A stretch of 64,000 nucleotides of DNA from contig CP119315.1 in assembly GCA_029202845.1 (NCBI GenBank), positions 1,557,501 through 1,621,500 on the forward strand. Direction: 5' to 3'. Both the position numbers and the translations under genes were made by a program. The notes below the pieces were generated by a model. It worked only from the letters and a program-made list of their open reading frames with translations. It ran no database searches and was not told the origin of the DNA. This document shows, in pieces, positions 25,689 through 35,992 of this stretch (position 1 is the stretch's first letter; each line of letters begins with the position of its first letter). The stretch is from Candidatus Sphingomonas colombiensis (GTDB taxonomy: Bacteria > Pseudomonadota > Alphaproteobacteria > Sphingomonadales > Sphingomonadaceae).

Positions 25689-26713
25689 AACCGGCGCTGT
25701 CGATCACCAGCCGCCTCACGCGCAGCCTTGCGCTGGTCGGCGGGCTGGGCGCGCTGCTGCTGCTGATCATCATCGGGATCGAATATCGGATCGCGTTCAG
25801 CAACCTTTCCAACCGCGCCGCGCTGGAGCAGGCGATCCTCCAGCTTTCGGAGCATGTGCTGTTGCCGATGGCGGTGCTGATCGTGCCGATGGCCATGGCC
25901 GGGCGCTGGGCGATCGCCACCTCGGTCCGTCCGCTGATCGACGCGGCGCGACGGATCGATGCGCGCAGCGATGACGCACGCGGCGTGCGCGTCGACACCA
26001 CCGATTTCCCGACCGAGGCGCGCCCCTTCGCGGAGGCGATCAACCGGGTGCTCGATCGGGTCGACCGCGCTGCCGGGTTGCATGAAGCCTTCGCGGCGGA
26101 CGTGGCGCATGAGCTGCGCACGCCGCTCACCTTGCTGTCGCTCGAACTGGATCGGCTCGATTATCCCGAGGTGGATCGGTTGCGCGGCGACGTGGCGCAG
26201 ATGCGCCGGCTGATCGATCAGTTGATGTTGCTCGCGCAGATCGAGGCGGATCGTGCGGCGCAGCTTCAGCCGGCGGCGGTCGATCTCGCGGATATCGCCG
26301 CGACGGTGATCGCGCGGCTCGCGCCGATCGCTGTCGATCGCGGCGTGCGGATCGAGCTGGAGGCGGATGCCCCGGTGATGGCGCGCGGCCGGAGCGAGGC
26401 GATCGCGGCGGCTTTACGCAACCTGATCGAGAATGCCTTGCGGGTGACGCCCGATCGCGGGCTGGTCCTGATTCGCGTCACGCCGGATCGGATCGTCGCG
26501 GTGCGCGACGAGGGGCCGGGGTTGAGCGACGCGCGGCTTGCCGAACTGGTCGAGCGACACCGCCGCGCCGATCATGCCAGCAAGCATGGCGCGGGGCTGG
26601 GGCTGGCGATCGTCGATCGCATCATGCGCGCGCATGGCGGCACGCTGACCGCCGATGCCGCGCGGCGCGAAATCCGCCTTGGCTTCCCGATCGATTCCGC
26701 CCCGTCAGATTGA
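25685..26713 (+). CDS. Sensor histidine kinase
   Basis: A 342-residue membrane kinase. Two hydrophobic segments (near residues 12-32 and 58-80) bound a short periplasmic loop, then a HAMP-like linker, the H-box VAHELRTPLTLL with His142, the N-box NLIENALRVTP, and G-boxes DEGPGLS and GAGLGLAIV. It starts with GTG overlapping the response regulator stop. The small sensor loop has no obvious histidine/methionine metal cluster, so the signal is unknown although the downstream operon encodes metal efflux. Confidence 0.92.
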   Translation: MKPALSITSRLTRSLALVGGLGALLLLIIIGIEYRIAFSNLSNRAALEQAILQLSEHVLLPMAVLIVPMAMAGRWAIATSVRPLIDAARRIDARSDDARGVRVDTTDFPTEARPFAEAINRVLDRVDRAAGLHEAFAADVAHELRTPLTLLSLELDRLDYPEVDRLRGDVAQMRRLIDQLMLLAQIEADRAAQLQPAAVDLADIAATVIARLAPIAVDRGVRIELEADAPVMARGRSEAIAAALRNLIENALRVTPDRGLVLIRVTPDRIVAVRDEGPGLSDARLAELVERHRRADHASKHGAGLGLAIVDRIMRAHGGTLTADAARREIRLGFPIDSAPSD

Positions 26714-26741
26714 CGTCAGCCACGCGCCGTAGCGGCATGGC

Positions 26742-27860
26742 ATGGAACGTCGCATCTGGTTGATTGGGGGAGCGGCCACCGCTGTAGCCGCCGCAGGCTT
26801 GTGGTGGCTCTCGCCCGCCGACAAAGTTTCTTCCGATAAGCCGGCGCCCGCAGCCGCCGTTGCGACCAAGACAAGCGATTTCATCGCGCTCAAGCCGGAT
26901 CAGGTACGCGCGCTGGGGATCAGTCTCGCGGCGGCCGAGCGTGCGGAAACAGTGCCGATCGCGGTGTTGCCAGCACGGATCGCGCCGCCACCCAACGCAC
27001 GCGTCGCGGTGGCCGCACAGCTCGCCGGGGTAGTGACGCGCGTGTTCGTGGTGGATGGGCAGGAGGTGCGCGCCGGCCAGCCGCTCGCCACCGTCGCCAG
27101 CCGCGACATGGTGAGCCTCAACGCCGATCTGGCGCGCGCGCGGTCGCGGCAGGCGATCGCGCGCGCCGATGCCGGGCGGCTCGCACAACTCGCTCGTGAA
27201 GGCATTATCGCACCGTCGCGTGCCGATCAGGCGCAGGCCGTGGCCCGGCAGAGCGACGTCGATGTCGGCGAACAGGCGCGGCTGATCGCTCTGACCGGCG
27301 GCGGCCATGGCGGCGGAGCAGGCTATACCTTGGTCGCACCGATCAGCGGCCGTGTCAGCAGCATGAACGCGGAGACCGGCAAGGCGCTCGACGTCGGCAC
27401 ATCCCCCTTCGTGATCGACGGCGGCGGGGCGTTGCAGGTGACCGCCCAACTTCCCGAGCGGCTGATCGGCACGGTTCGCCCCGGCATGCGCGTGCGTGTC
27501 GGTGGAAATGGCGTCGGCACGGTGCTGGCGGTGGGTGGCTCGATCAATCCTGAAACGCGTTCGACCACCGTAACCGCGAGCCTTCCTGCCGCGTCCGGCG
27601 TCGTCGCGGGTGGCGCGATGCCGGTAACGATCGACGGACCGGCACCGGAAGGGGCGGTGAGCATCCCGGCGCGTGCGCTGGTGGATATCGATGGCCGCAT
27701 GAGCGTGTTCGTCCTGGCGAAGGGCGGGGTCGTCATCCGCCCGGTGACCACGATTCATGGCGCGGGCGAGCATGCCATCGTCACGGCCGGGCTGCGCGTG
27801 GGCGAGCGGGTCGTTTCATCCGGGATCAGCGAGCTAAAGATGCTCGCGGGCGCGCGTTAA
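26742..27860 (+). CDS. RND efflux periplasmic adaptor (CzcB/CusB-like)
   Basis: A 372-residue membrane fusion protein with an N-terminal membrane anchor/signal (WLIGGAATAVAAAGLWWL). The biotinyl-lipoyl half-motifs (VAAQLAGVVTRVFVVDGQEV; LVAPISGRVS) flank a helical hairpin (residues about 125-180), followed by a beta-barrel domain. It bridges the inner-membrane pump to the outer-membrane TolC-like channel. It lies 28 bp after the kinase and 14 bp before the pump gene. There is no extra C-terminal metal-chaperone domain. Confidence 0.9.
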   Translation: MERRIWLIGGAATAVAAAGLWWLSPADKVSSDKPAPAAAVATKTSDFIALKPDQVRALGISLAAAERAETVPIAVLPARIAPPPNARVAVAAQLAGVVTRVFVVDGQEVRAGQPLATVASRDMVSLNADLARARSRQAIARADAGRLAQLAREGIIAPSRADQAQAVARQSDVDVGEQARLIALTGGGHGGGAGYTLVAPISGRVSSMNAETGKALDVGTSPFVIDGGGALQVTAQLPERLIGTVRPGMRVRVGGNGVGTVLAVGGSINPETRSTTVTASLPAASGVVAGGAMPVTIDGPAPEGAVSIPARALVDIDGRMSVFVLAKGGVVIRPVTTIHGAGEHAIVTAGLRVGERVVSSGISELKMLAGAR

Positions 27861-27874
27861 GGGGCGAAGGCACG

Positions 27875-30800
27875 ATGCTGCGCAATCTGGTCGCCTATGC
27901 GCTGTCATTCCGGCTGTTCGTCGTCGGACTCGCGCTGGTGATAGCGGGGCTGGGCGCGTGGACCTTCGTCAACCTGCCGATTGACGCTTATCCCGATATC
28001 GCGCCGACGCAGGTGAAGATCGTCCTCAAGGCGCCCGGCATGACCCCGGACGAGGTGGAAACCCGCGTCATCGCGCCGATCGAGCAGGAGATGCTCGGCA
28101 TTCCCCGCCAGTCGGTCCTTCGCGCCACCGCGAAATATGCGATGGCCGATCTCACCATCGATTTCGAAGACGGCACCGATATCTATTGGGCACGCCAGCA
28201 GGTGAGCGAGCGCATGGCGGAGGCGAAGGATGATCTTCCCGCCACGGTGAGCGGCGGCCTCGCGCCGATCTCAACGCCATTGTCCGAACTGTTCATGTTC
28301 ACGATCGACGGCCCGCTCAGCCTGGAGGAAAAGCGCACGCTGCTCGACTGGACGATCCGTCCCGCATTGCGGACCGTGCCGGGGGTGGCGGACGTCAACG
28401 CGCTTGGCGGCCATGTGCGTACCTTCGAGGTGCGCCCCGATCCCGTCGCGATCGCGGCGGCGGGGCTGACGCTGGCCGAGGTGAAGGCCGCGATCGAGGC
28501 GGGCAACCGCAACGATGGTGCGGGCCGGCTCAACAATGGCGAGGATGCGCTGATCGTCCGCGCGGTCGGCGCGATCCGCACGATCGATGATCTGAAAGCG
28601 CTGGTGATCCGCGCCCACGACGGCCATGTCCTGCGGCTCGGCGATATCGCGAGCATCGGCACCGGCAGCCTGACGCGATACGGCGCGGTGAGCGATGACG
28701 GGCGCGGCGAGACCGTGCAGGGGCTGGTGATCGCGCTGCGCGGCGCGGATGCGCGCAAGGTGGTGGCGGGCGTGAAGGAGCGGCTCGCGGAATTGTCGCA
28801 TAGCTTGCCGCCGGGTACGAAGGTCAACGTCTTCTACGACCGATCCGATCTGATCGGCCGGGCCGTCGGCACGGTCGAACATGCGCTGATCGAGGCGACG
28901 GTGCTCGTCGTGATCCTGCTGATCCTGTTCCTCGGCAATTGGCGCGCGGCGGCGATCGTCGCGGTGACGCTGCCGATGGCGACGCTGATCACCTTCCTGC
29001 TGATGCATTATTGGGGGCTCACCGGCCAATCTGATGAGCCTGGGCGGCCTCGCCATCGCGATCGGTATGCTGGTCGATGGTGCGGTGGTGGTGGTGGAGA
29101 ATGTCGTCGAGAGGCTGGGCCATGCGCGCGGCGAGGATGATGCACCGCGCCTCAACCACGTATTCCGCGCGACGAGCGATGTGATCGTGCCGGTTTCGGC
29201 CGGCTTGCTGATCATCGCGCTCGTCTTCCTGCCGCTCGTCTCGCTGGAGGGGCTGGAGGGGAAGTTGTTCGCGCCCGTCGCGCTCACCATCATCTTCGCG
29301 CTGATCGGCTCGCTGGTGCTTGCGCTCACATTGGTGCCGGTGCTGGCGTCGCTCGGGCTGAAATCGGGCGCGCACGCCGATCCGTGGATCATGCGGGTGC
29401 TGACGCCGCGTTATCGCGCGCTGCTCGCCGGGGCCTTCGCGCGCAAGCCGCTGGTCTATGGCGTGGCGGCGGCGGGGCTGGCGGTTGCGGTGGTCGCTTA
29501 TGGGTCGGTCGGCAAGACCTTCATGCCGCAGATGGACGAGGGCGCGGTCGTCATGCAGCTCGTCAAGAATCCCAGCATCGGGCTCGATCATTCGGTGCGC
29601 GGGGATGTCGCCGCCCAACGTGCGTTTATCGATCATGTGCCGGAGGTGGAGCGCGTCGTCTCCCGTGTCGGCTCCGATGAGCTTGGCCTCGATCCGATGG
29701 GGCTCAATGAAAGCGATACGTTCGTCACGCTGCGGCCGCGCGCGGAATGGCGTGGCACCAAGGAGGATGTGGTCGAGGCGATGCGCGTCGCGATGCAGCG
29801 GCTGCCGGGCATGGAAGCGAGCTTCACCCAGCCGATCGAGATGCGCGTATCGGAGATGCTTACCGGCGCACGCGGCGATCTGGCGATCAAGATATTCGGC
29901 AGCGACGGCGCGACGCTCGGGCGGCTCGCGGCGCAGATTCAGGCGGTGCTGCAACAGACGCGTGGCGCGACCGAGGTGATGACCGTCGCCAATGATCGCG
30001 TCGATTATCTCCAGATCGATATCGATCGCCTCGCGGCCGGGCGCGCGGGCCTGTCGGTCGACACGATCGAGGATGCACTGCGTACCCAGCTTGAGGGCAT
30101 GCACGCCGGGATCGTCGCGGAGGGCAACCGCCGCACTCCGATCGTGATTCGCGGGAGCGACGCGCAGCGCAACGACGCGCGGCTGTTCGCCGATCTCCTG
30201 TTGCGTTCCCCGGACGGCAAGACGGTGCGGGTCAGCGATGTCGCGGCGATCCGCCCGGTCGCGGGGCCGGTGAAGATCGATCACGAAAATGGCGCGCGCT
30301 ATGCGCTGGTGCAGGCGTTCGTCTCCGGGCGCGATCTCGTCGGCTATGTCGATGAGGCGAAGGCCGCGGTCGGGTGCGACAGGTGGCGCTGCCGGCCGGC
30401 TATCGCCTCGTCTGGGGCGGGCAGTTCGAGAATCAGCAGCGCGCGGCTGCGCGGCTGTCGCTGGTCGTGCCGGTCGCGCTGGCCCTGATCTTCCTCGTCC
30501 TGCTGGGCACGCTGCGTTCGATGCGCGCCTCGTTGCTGATCCTCGTCAATATTCCATTCGCGATGGTCGGCGGGATCGTCGCCTTGTGGGTGTCCGGGCA
30601 ATATCTCTCGGTTCCCGCCTCGGTCGGGTTCATCGCGTTGCTCGGTATCGCGGTGCTCAACGGGCTGGTGCTGGTGGCCTATTTCCGTGAGCTTCGCGCC
30701 GACTGGCATGGCGATGGCCGACGCCGTGCGCGCTGGGCGCGGAGCGGCGCTTGCGGCCGGTGCTGATGACCGCGAGCATCACCGGATTCGGGCTGGTGCC

Positions 30801-30957
30801 GTTGCTGTTCGCGAGCGGGCCGGGGTCGGAGATCCAGCGCCCGCTGGCGATCGTCGTGATCGGGGGGCTCATCACCTCCACCTTGCTGACGCTGGTGCTG
30901 CTGCCGCTGCTGTTCGAGCGGTTCGGCGAATCCGCCCGGGAGCGCGCCGATGGCTGA
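27875..30957 (+). pseudogene. Heavy-metal RND pump (CzcA/CusA-like), broken by four frameshifts
   Basis: Together the pieces give about 1027 residues, normal for a heavy-metal-efflux RND pump. The first 380 residues read in one frame (PIDAYPDIAPTQVKIVLKAP; DGTDIYWARQQVSERM). At 29011-29027 one extra base breaks the canonical TANLMSLGGLAIAIGMLVDG of TM4. The frame then holds (VDGAVVVVENV) to 30368-30376, where one base is missing or two are extra. One extra base lies near 30704 and another near 30738, just before RRLRPVLMTASITGFGL. No other stops or missing segments occur. Either the pump is recently inactivated or this patch contains sequencing errors. The TM4 motif suggests a metal substrate but not which one. 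Flanking adaptor, DUF3240 and TolC-like genes are intact. Confidence 0.85.
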
Positions 30958-31249
30958 TATTATCCTGTCTTTTCATTGCGGCGCGGCGGATGCGCCGCCG
31001 CTGGGCGAACTGCTGCGCGCCGCAACCGGCGCGCCCGTCCACATTCGTGCCGAGGCGGTGCTGGGCCATGACTTTTCCGATGCCACCACGGCCGAACGGG
31101 TTTCCGGGCGGCTCGATCGGCGCGTGATCGAACTGATCGTGGACGAGCGGCAATGCACGTCGTTGGTCGCCGCCATCGACAATGCGCGGCGCGGTGGCCC
31201 GGTGCGCTGGCACGCGACCCCGATCATCGCACGAGGTAGATTGGCATGA
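30950..31249 (+). CDS. DUF3240 family protein
   Basis: A 99-residue cytosolic protein, ferredoxin-like in pattern (MADIILSFHCGAADAPPLGE; RVIELIVDERQ). It matches DUF3240 (PF11582), small proteins that I know as companions of heavy-metal RND operons; they resemble PII-like folds but have no established function. It overlaps the pump's end by 8 bp and the TolC-like gene by 4 bp, so it is translated as part of the operon. Confidence 0.8.
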   Translation: MADIILSFHCGAADAPPLGELLRAATGAPVHIRAEAVLGHDFSDATTAERVSGRLDRRVIELIVDERQCTSLVAAIDNARRGGPVRWHATPIIARGRLA

Positions 31250-32499
31250 ATCGCTTGTTGTGGCTCGCGGGTGTGGCGGCGGTGGTCGCCAGCCCCCTGT
31301 ACGCCGAACCACGCGTCGCACGAGGCGGGTTGCCGCCGCCGGAAGCGGTCCGCGATGCGCTGGATAATCATCCGACCGTGCTGGCCGCCGGACATCGTGT
31401 CGACGTCGCGCACGCGCAGGCAGGGGCGCTGGCGAAGGGCAATCACGAAGCGATCCTTGCCGGCAGTGCGATCCGCCGCAGCGTCGATCGCGAGCGGGAT
31501 TACGCCGAATTCGATGCCACGCTGACCCGCGCATTCCGCCTGCCGGGCAAGGCGGCGCTCGATCGCCGCACGGGTGAGGCCGGCGTGGCGGCGGCGCAGA
31601 ATCGCATGGCAGACGCGCGCCATCAGGCGGCGCTGGAGCTGGCGCAATTGTGGCTCGACTGGATCGGCGCGAGCGCGCTGGTGGAGAGCGATCGGCGCAA
31701 CGTCGCCAATCTGGCGCGCGAGGGTGGTGCGATCGAACGTCGCGCGCAATTGCGCGATGCAGCGGCGCTCGATGTCGATCAGGCGGCGGCGGCAACATCG
31801 CGGGCGCGCGGCCAGCTCGCCGAATCGCACGCGACGCTTGCGGAGGCGGAGGCGAAGCTGCGTGCGACCTTCCCGACCATCCCATTGCCCGCCACCGCGC
31901 CTGCGCCGGACGAGCCGGGCGAGCCGGCGGAGGGCTTCACCACGCTCGGCCGGCTGGTGATCGAGCGAAGCCATGAGATCGAAGCCGCGCAGGCGGAGGC
32001 GGACAGGCTCGGCTTCGCGTCCCGTCGTGCGCGTGCCGATCGGATTGCGGACCCTTCGCTCGGCGTCCGCGCGTTCAGTGAGCGTGGCGGGATGGAGCGC
32101 GGGGTCGGGCTGGTCGCGTCGATGCCGCTCGGGGGCGGCTATCGCCGCTATCTGGCGGAGGAGGCGGCCGCGCAATCCTCAGCCGCGGTGAGCGATCTCG
32201 CGGCCGTGCGCCGCACGGTCGAGGCGATCGCGGCGGCGGATGTGGCGCTGGCGCGATCGCGGCTCGATGGCTGGCAATCGCTGCGCGACGCGGCGACCAG
32301 CGCGCAGGCGGTGGCCGATCGGATGCGCGCCGGCAACCGGCTGGGCGGGATCGACCTCGCCGACCTGCTCTATGCCGAGCGTCAGGCCAATGACGCGCGC
32401 CGCGAGGAGATACGCGCGCGGACCGAGGCGCTGCGCGCGGTGATCCGGCTGGAGATCGATTCGCACGTCATCTGGATCGACGAGGACGATCACGCCTGA
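31246..32499 (+). CDS. TolC-family outer membrane efflux protein (CzcC-like)
   Basis: A 417-residue outer-membrane channel subunit with a signal peptide (WLAGVAAVVASPLYAEP) and two long alpha-helical repeats rich in Ala, Arg and Glu, as in OEP/TolC proteins (residues about 45-230 and 245-400). It shows the typical PPPEAVRDALDNHPTVLAA start and RAGNRLGGIDLADLLYAERQ in the second repeat. It completes the tripartite efflux operon; the 3' end is followed by a hairpin between convergent genes. Confidence 0.88.
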   Translation: MNRLLWLAGVAAVVASPLYAEPRVARGGLPPPEAVRDALDNHPTVLAAGHRVDVAHAQAGALAKGNHEAILAGSAIRRSVDRERDYAEFDATLTRAFRLPGKAALDRRTGEAGVAAAQNRMADARHQAALELAQLWLDWIGASALVESDRRNVANLAREGGAIERRAQLRDAAALDVDQAAAATSRARGQLAESHATLAEAEAKLRATFPTIPLPATAPAPDEPGEPAEGFTTLGRLVIERSHEIEAAQAEADRLGFASRRARADRIADPSLGVRAFSERGGMERGVGLVASMPLGGGYRRYLAEEAAAQSSAAVSDLAAVRRTVEAIAAADVALARSRLDGWQSLRDAATSAQAVADRMRAGNRLGGIDLADLLYAERQANDARREEIRARTEALRAVIRLEIDSHVIWIDEDDHA

Positions 32500-32506
32500 G
32501 CGTGCG

Positions 32507-32537
32507 TTTGGAAACGCGGCATCAGCCCGTTTCCAAA
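32507..32537. other. Inverted repeat between convergent genes
   Basis: TTTGGAAACG (32507-32516) and CGTTTCCAAA (32528-32537) pair perfectly around an 11-base loop, with weaker pairing outside (AGCGTG / CACGCT). It lies between the stops of the TolC-like gene and the M20 gene. It may end transcripts from both sides; no strong T-run is present. Confidence 0.5.
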
Positions 32538-32563
32538 TGCACTCACGCTGATCGGCGGCGGGG

Positions 32564-33955
32564 TTATTTCACCGCAACCCCGTTGCCGGCGACCGACAGC
32601 ACGGCGAGCGCCAGCGTCTGCGCGCCGCGCTTGATGGTCGGCTCCGGCACAGGAGCGAAGAATGGCGAATGGTTGACCGGCACCGGCTTCCCTTCCGCCT
32701 TGTAGCGCGCGATCATCGCCGGGTCGTAGCCGCCGACCGCGATGAATACCGATGGCACGCCGGCTTCGATGAACGCGGCATAATCCTCGCTCGCATTGCC
32801 GCCGGGGCTCACCGCCGGCACGAAGGCCACGTCCTTGCCGAAAGCGGTGGCGAGGACGGAGGCGGTGCGCGCGGAGAGCGCCGAATCATTGTGCACCACG
32901 CCCGTGCCGCCCGGATGCGAGACGATCGGGGCCGGCGCGCGGGCCATATCGGCCACCGCGCGCGCGGTGCGATCGATGCCGTCGAGCAGCAGCTTGCGGG
33001 TCGCCGCGTCGCGCGAGCGCACCGTCAATTGCAGATCGGCGTGATCCGGGATGATATTGCCGACCGTGCCGGCATTGAAGCTGCCGACGGAGATCACGCC
33101 GAACAGATTGGGATCGCGCTCGCGGCTGATCACCGTCTGCACATCGTTGACGAAATGGCTGCCCATCACGATCGGATCGATGCTCTTGTCCGGCATCGAA
33201 CCATGCGCGCCGACGCCGTTGAACGTGACGTTGACCTTATCGGAGGCGGAGGTGACCGCGCCTTCCTTCACCACCACGCGGCCGATCGCATCGGGGCCGA
33301 CATGCGCGGCAAAGCCGTAGTCGGGCTTCGGCCAGCGCTTGAACAACCCGTCGTCGAGCATCGCCCGGGCGCCGAGCAGGGTTTCCTCGGACGGCTGGCC
33401 GATGAACATCAGCGTCCCGTGCCATTGGTCTTTCATCGCGACCAGCGCAGTGGCGGCGCCGATCCACCATGCCATATGGCTGTCATGCCCGCAGGCGTGA
33501 TCGACAAAAGTGAGCTTGCCGTCCACCGTCTGCTGCGCGCGCGATGCATAGGGAAGGCCGGTTTTTTCCTCCATCGGCAGCGCGTCCATCTCGGTGCGGA
33601 CCATCACGACCGGCCCGTCGCCATTCTTGTAGATCGCGACGATCCCGGTCTTGCCGACCTTCTCGGTGACGGTGAAGCCGAGCTTGCGCATTTCCGCCGC
33701 GAGGATGGCGGCGGTGCGGGTTTCCTGAAAGCCGACCTCCGGATGCGCGTGGAGATCCTTATAGAGCGCGTCAAGCTTCGGATATTGCCGATCGAGCGAG
33801 GCATCGATGCGCGTTTTGGCCGCCGCTACGTCGAAGCCGGGCGCCACCGCCGGGATCGGCGTCGGCGGCGCGTCGTCAGACACCGCTGGGGTGATTTGCG
33901 CCATCGCGGGGGCGGCGGCGAGGGCGGTGGCAAGCATCAACAGGGTTTTGCGCAT
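32564..33955 (-). CDS. Exported M20-family amidohydrolase/peptidase
   Basis: A 463-residue zinc hydrolase with a signal peptide (MRKTLLMLATALAAAPAMAQ). It belongs to the M20D/hippurate-hydrolase branch: HPEVGFQET, DHACGHDSHM (metal Cys/His/Asp cluster), QPSEETLLGAR and the terminal GGNASEDYAAFIE. It includes the dimerisation lid domain. It would cleave acyl groups from N-acyl amino acids or dipeptides in the periplasm. It stands next to the DUF2891-DUF979-DUF969 group on the same strand, 82 bp downstream of it. Confidence 0.9.
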   Translation of the reverse strand: MRKTLLMLATALAAAPAMAQITPAVSDDAPPTPIPAVAPGFDVAAAKTRIDASLDRQYPKLDALYKDLHAHPEVGFQETRTAAILAAEMRKLGFTVTEKVGKTGIVAIYKNGDGPVVMVRTEMDALPMEEKTGLPYASRAQQTVDGKLTFVDHACGHDSHMAWWIGAATALVAMKDQWHGTLMFIGQPSEETLLGARAMLDDGLFKRWPKPDYGFAAHVGPDAIGRVVVKEGAVTSASDKVNVTFNGVGAHGSMPDKSIDPIVMGSHFVNDVQTVISRERDPNLFGVISVGSFNAGTVGNIIPDHADLQLTVRSRDAATRKLLLDGIDRTARAVADMARAPAPIVSHPGGTGVVHNDSALSARTASVLATAFGKDVAFVPAVSPGGNASEDYAAFIEAGVPSVFIAVGGYDPAMIARYKAEGKPVPVNHSPFFAPVPEPTIKRGAQTLALAVLSVAGNGVAVK

Positions 33956-34037
33956 CGGTGAAAATCGTCCGGTTTGTTCTGGGCGGATGAGCCAGGCATC
34001 CTATGGATTTGACGCGCGAAACGCCATTGGCCGCTAT

Positions 34038-35033
34038 CTAGCCGGTGAACGCGAGCAGCGCGAAGCTCGCCAGCCAATGTTCGCCCATATAGTCCCCTGC
34101 CACCTCGCCCAGTGCGGTGGCGAGATGGCGATCGGCGGCAGTGCGCAGCGTCGCTTGCAGGTGCGGTGCATCGATCGCGTTCGCGATGGCGCGAAAGGCC
34201 CAGGCGCGGCTGAGATTGAGGCCATCCAGATGCGCGATCTTGCCGTCGCTGCGATCACTGACAGTGGCGGGGGTGAAGAACGTGGCCGGTTCGCCCGATC
34301 CCAGCCGCGGCAGGAACTTTGCCAGCCATTCGCGGAAGGTCTCGGCCGGGATCAGCGCGGCCATCGCGCTCGCCTCGATCAACGTCGGAGATAGGAAATC
34401 GTCGCCGCTCGGTTCCCACGCCTGTGCGTCGCGATCTGCGCCGAACCAGTTGAGCGCGCGATCCGCCAGCAGCGCGCGGAGCGGCGCATCGCCCTCGACA
34501 TCGGCATAGCGTGCGGCGAGCACCAGCGCGAAGGCGGTGTTGCCATGCGTGCCGGCGCGCACCGGATAGGTGAGCAGCGGCAGGAAGTCGTGGAAACGCT
34601 TGACGAATGCCTCCGTCAACGGCCGCAGCGTCGCGTGATGCGGTGAGTTCGCCAGTTTCAGCTCCGCCGCCAGCATCAGCAGCCATGCCCAGCCATAGGG
34701 CCGCTCGAACCCGCGCGCGCTTGGCCGATCGAGATAGGCGCGCTCCGCCTCCACCTTGGCGGGGGTGAAGGCGCCCGCGAACAGCGCATCGATTGCTTGT
34801 GCCTCCGCCAGATCGGGGAACAGCCGCCGTATGCGCGCGAGCAGCCAATAGCCGTGGACACAGCTATGCCAGTCGAAACTGCCATAGAAGATCGGATGGA
34901 CAGCGCGCGGGATATAAGCGTCGCCGTCGCCGGTCATCACATGATCCGCCTTGTGCGGATATTCGCGCGTGACATGGCCCAATGCGATCCGCGCGAATTG
35001 CGCGGCGCGATCGGCGGTGAGTTCGGTTGTCAT
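34038..35033 (-). CDS. DUF2891 family protein
   Basis: A 331-residue soluble protein without signal peptide. It matches DUF2891, with the characteristic HPIFYGSFDWHSCVHGYWLL, PYGWAWLLMLAAEL and YPVRAGTHGNTAFAL blocks. The repeated aromatic/histidine helices resemble an alpha/alpha-barrel, but no function is established to my knowledge. It overlaps the DUF979 gene by 4 bp and is last of the leftward unit marR-DUF969-DUF979-DUF2891, divergent from 5-oxoprolinase. A role in processing the transported substrate is inferred from context only. Confidence 0.85.
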   Translation of the reverse strand: MTTELTADRAAQFARIALGHVTREYPHKADHVMTGDGDAYIPRAVHPIFYGSFDWHSCVHGYWLLARIRRLFPDLAEAQAIDALFAGAFTPAKVEAERAYLDRPSARGFERPYGWAWLLMLAAELKLANSPHHATLRPLTEAFVKRFHDFLPLLTYPVRAGTHGNTAFALVLAARYADVEGDAPLRALLADRALNWFGADRDAQAWEPSGDDFLSPTLIEASAMAALIPAETFREWLAKFLPRLGSGEPATFFTPATVSDRSDGKIAHLDGLNLSRAWAFRAIANAIDAPHLQATLRTAADRHLATALGEVAGDYMGEHWLASFALLAFTG

Positions 35034-35992
35034 CGCTGCGCTCCCGGTAGCACGAAGGTCACCATAATCATGATGTTGATCGCCAACAGGATCAGCGCGG
35101 TGGGTATCTGCGCCCGGATCACGGCATGGCGATCGCGCAGCTCCAATGCCGCCACCGGCACGATGTTGAAATTGGCCGCCATGGGGGTCATCAGCGTCCC
35201 GCAAAAGCCGGACAGCATCGCGAGCGCCGCGACCGGCGCGGGGTCGCCGCCGAATTGGTGGATGATGAAGGGCAGACCGATCCCCGCGGTCATGATCGGG
35301 AAGGCGGCAAAGGCATTGCCCATCACGATCGTGAACAGCGCCATGCCAAGGCAATAGGCCAGCGCGGCGACGAGCGGCGTGTCGAGCGGCATCACGCTGG
35401 TCACTCCGATCGCGACCCATTTGCCGACATTGGACAGCGCGAATATCCCGCCGAGCGCGGCAAGCATCTGCGGCAACACCATCGCCCAACCGATCGCGTC
35501 GGTCAGCCGGCGGGCCTCCGCCGCCGGCGCGGCGCGTGGTGCGCGCGTCAGCCGTATCGCGAGCGCCAGTGCGACGATCGCGCCGGTCGCCAGTGAAACG
35601 AGCGTCACCTGCTTGGGATCGATCAGGGCATGGCCCGCGATCCTGCCGTCGGGAATGAGCAAGGTGCCGGCCAGTGTTACCGCCGGAATGCACAGCGCGG
35701 GAAGAAACAGTTTCGACTTGAGCCGCGCCGCGCTCGCAGCGCGTTCCTCGTCGCTGGTGGTGGGAACCGGCGCGGGGCGCAGGCCTGCGGTGGCGAGCGC
35801 TACCATCGCCAGCACGATCACGCCGTTCGCCACATCGGGCAGCCACGGTCCCGCCATCAGGCTGGTTGCGAACAACGCCCAGAAGCCCGCGCTACGCCAC
35901 CAGCCGCGCGTCGTGCGATGCGTGGCGTGGTGGATCGCGACGGCGGCGGGGAGCAGGCCGGCGACCGCGCCGATCGCATCGAGCCCGATCAT
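35030..35992 (-). CDS. DUF979 integral membrane protein
   Basis: A 320-residue membrane protein with about eight to nine hydrophobic helices, matching DUF979. Family blocks seen: FALSNVGKWVAIGV, IVMGNAFAAFPIMTAGIG and LSGFCGTLMTPMAANFNIVP. The last resembles the conserved pore-like loops of ion-coupled transporters. It overlaps DUF969 by 4 bp on one side and DUF2891 by 4 bp on the other. In streptococci and bacilli, as I recall, DUF969/DUF979 genes sit beside pyrrolidone-carboxylate peptidase. With oxoprolinase adjacent here, transport of pyroglutamate or pyroglutamyl peptides is my inference. Confidence 0.85.
   Translation of the reverse strand: MIGLDAIGAVAGLLPAAVAIHHATHRTTRGWWRSAGFWALFATSLMAGPWLPDVANGVIVLAMVALATAGLRPAPVPTTSDEERAASAARLKSKLFLPALCIPAVTLAGTLLIPDGRIAGHALIDPKQVTLVSLATGAIVALALAIRLTRAPRAAPAAEARRLTDAIGWAMVLPQMLAALGGIFALSNVGKWVAIGVTSVMPLDTPLVAALAYCLGMALFTIVMGNAFAAFPIMTAGIGLPFIIHQFGGDPAPVAALAMLSGFCGTLMTPMAANFNIVPVAALELRDRHAVIRAQIPTALILLAINIMIMVTFVLPGAQR

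Noticed and set aside
29011..30740. Programmed ribosomal frameshifting in the RND pump gene
   Set aside because: Four shifts of differing sign, no slippery heptamers or stem-loops at the sites, and no known precedent in this family; mutation or sequencing error is simpler.
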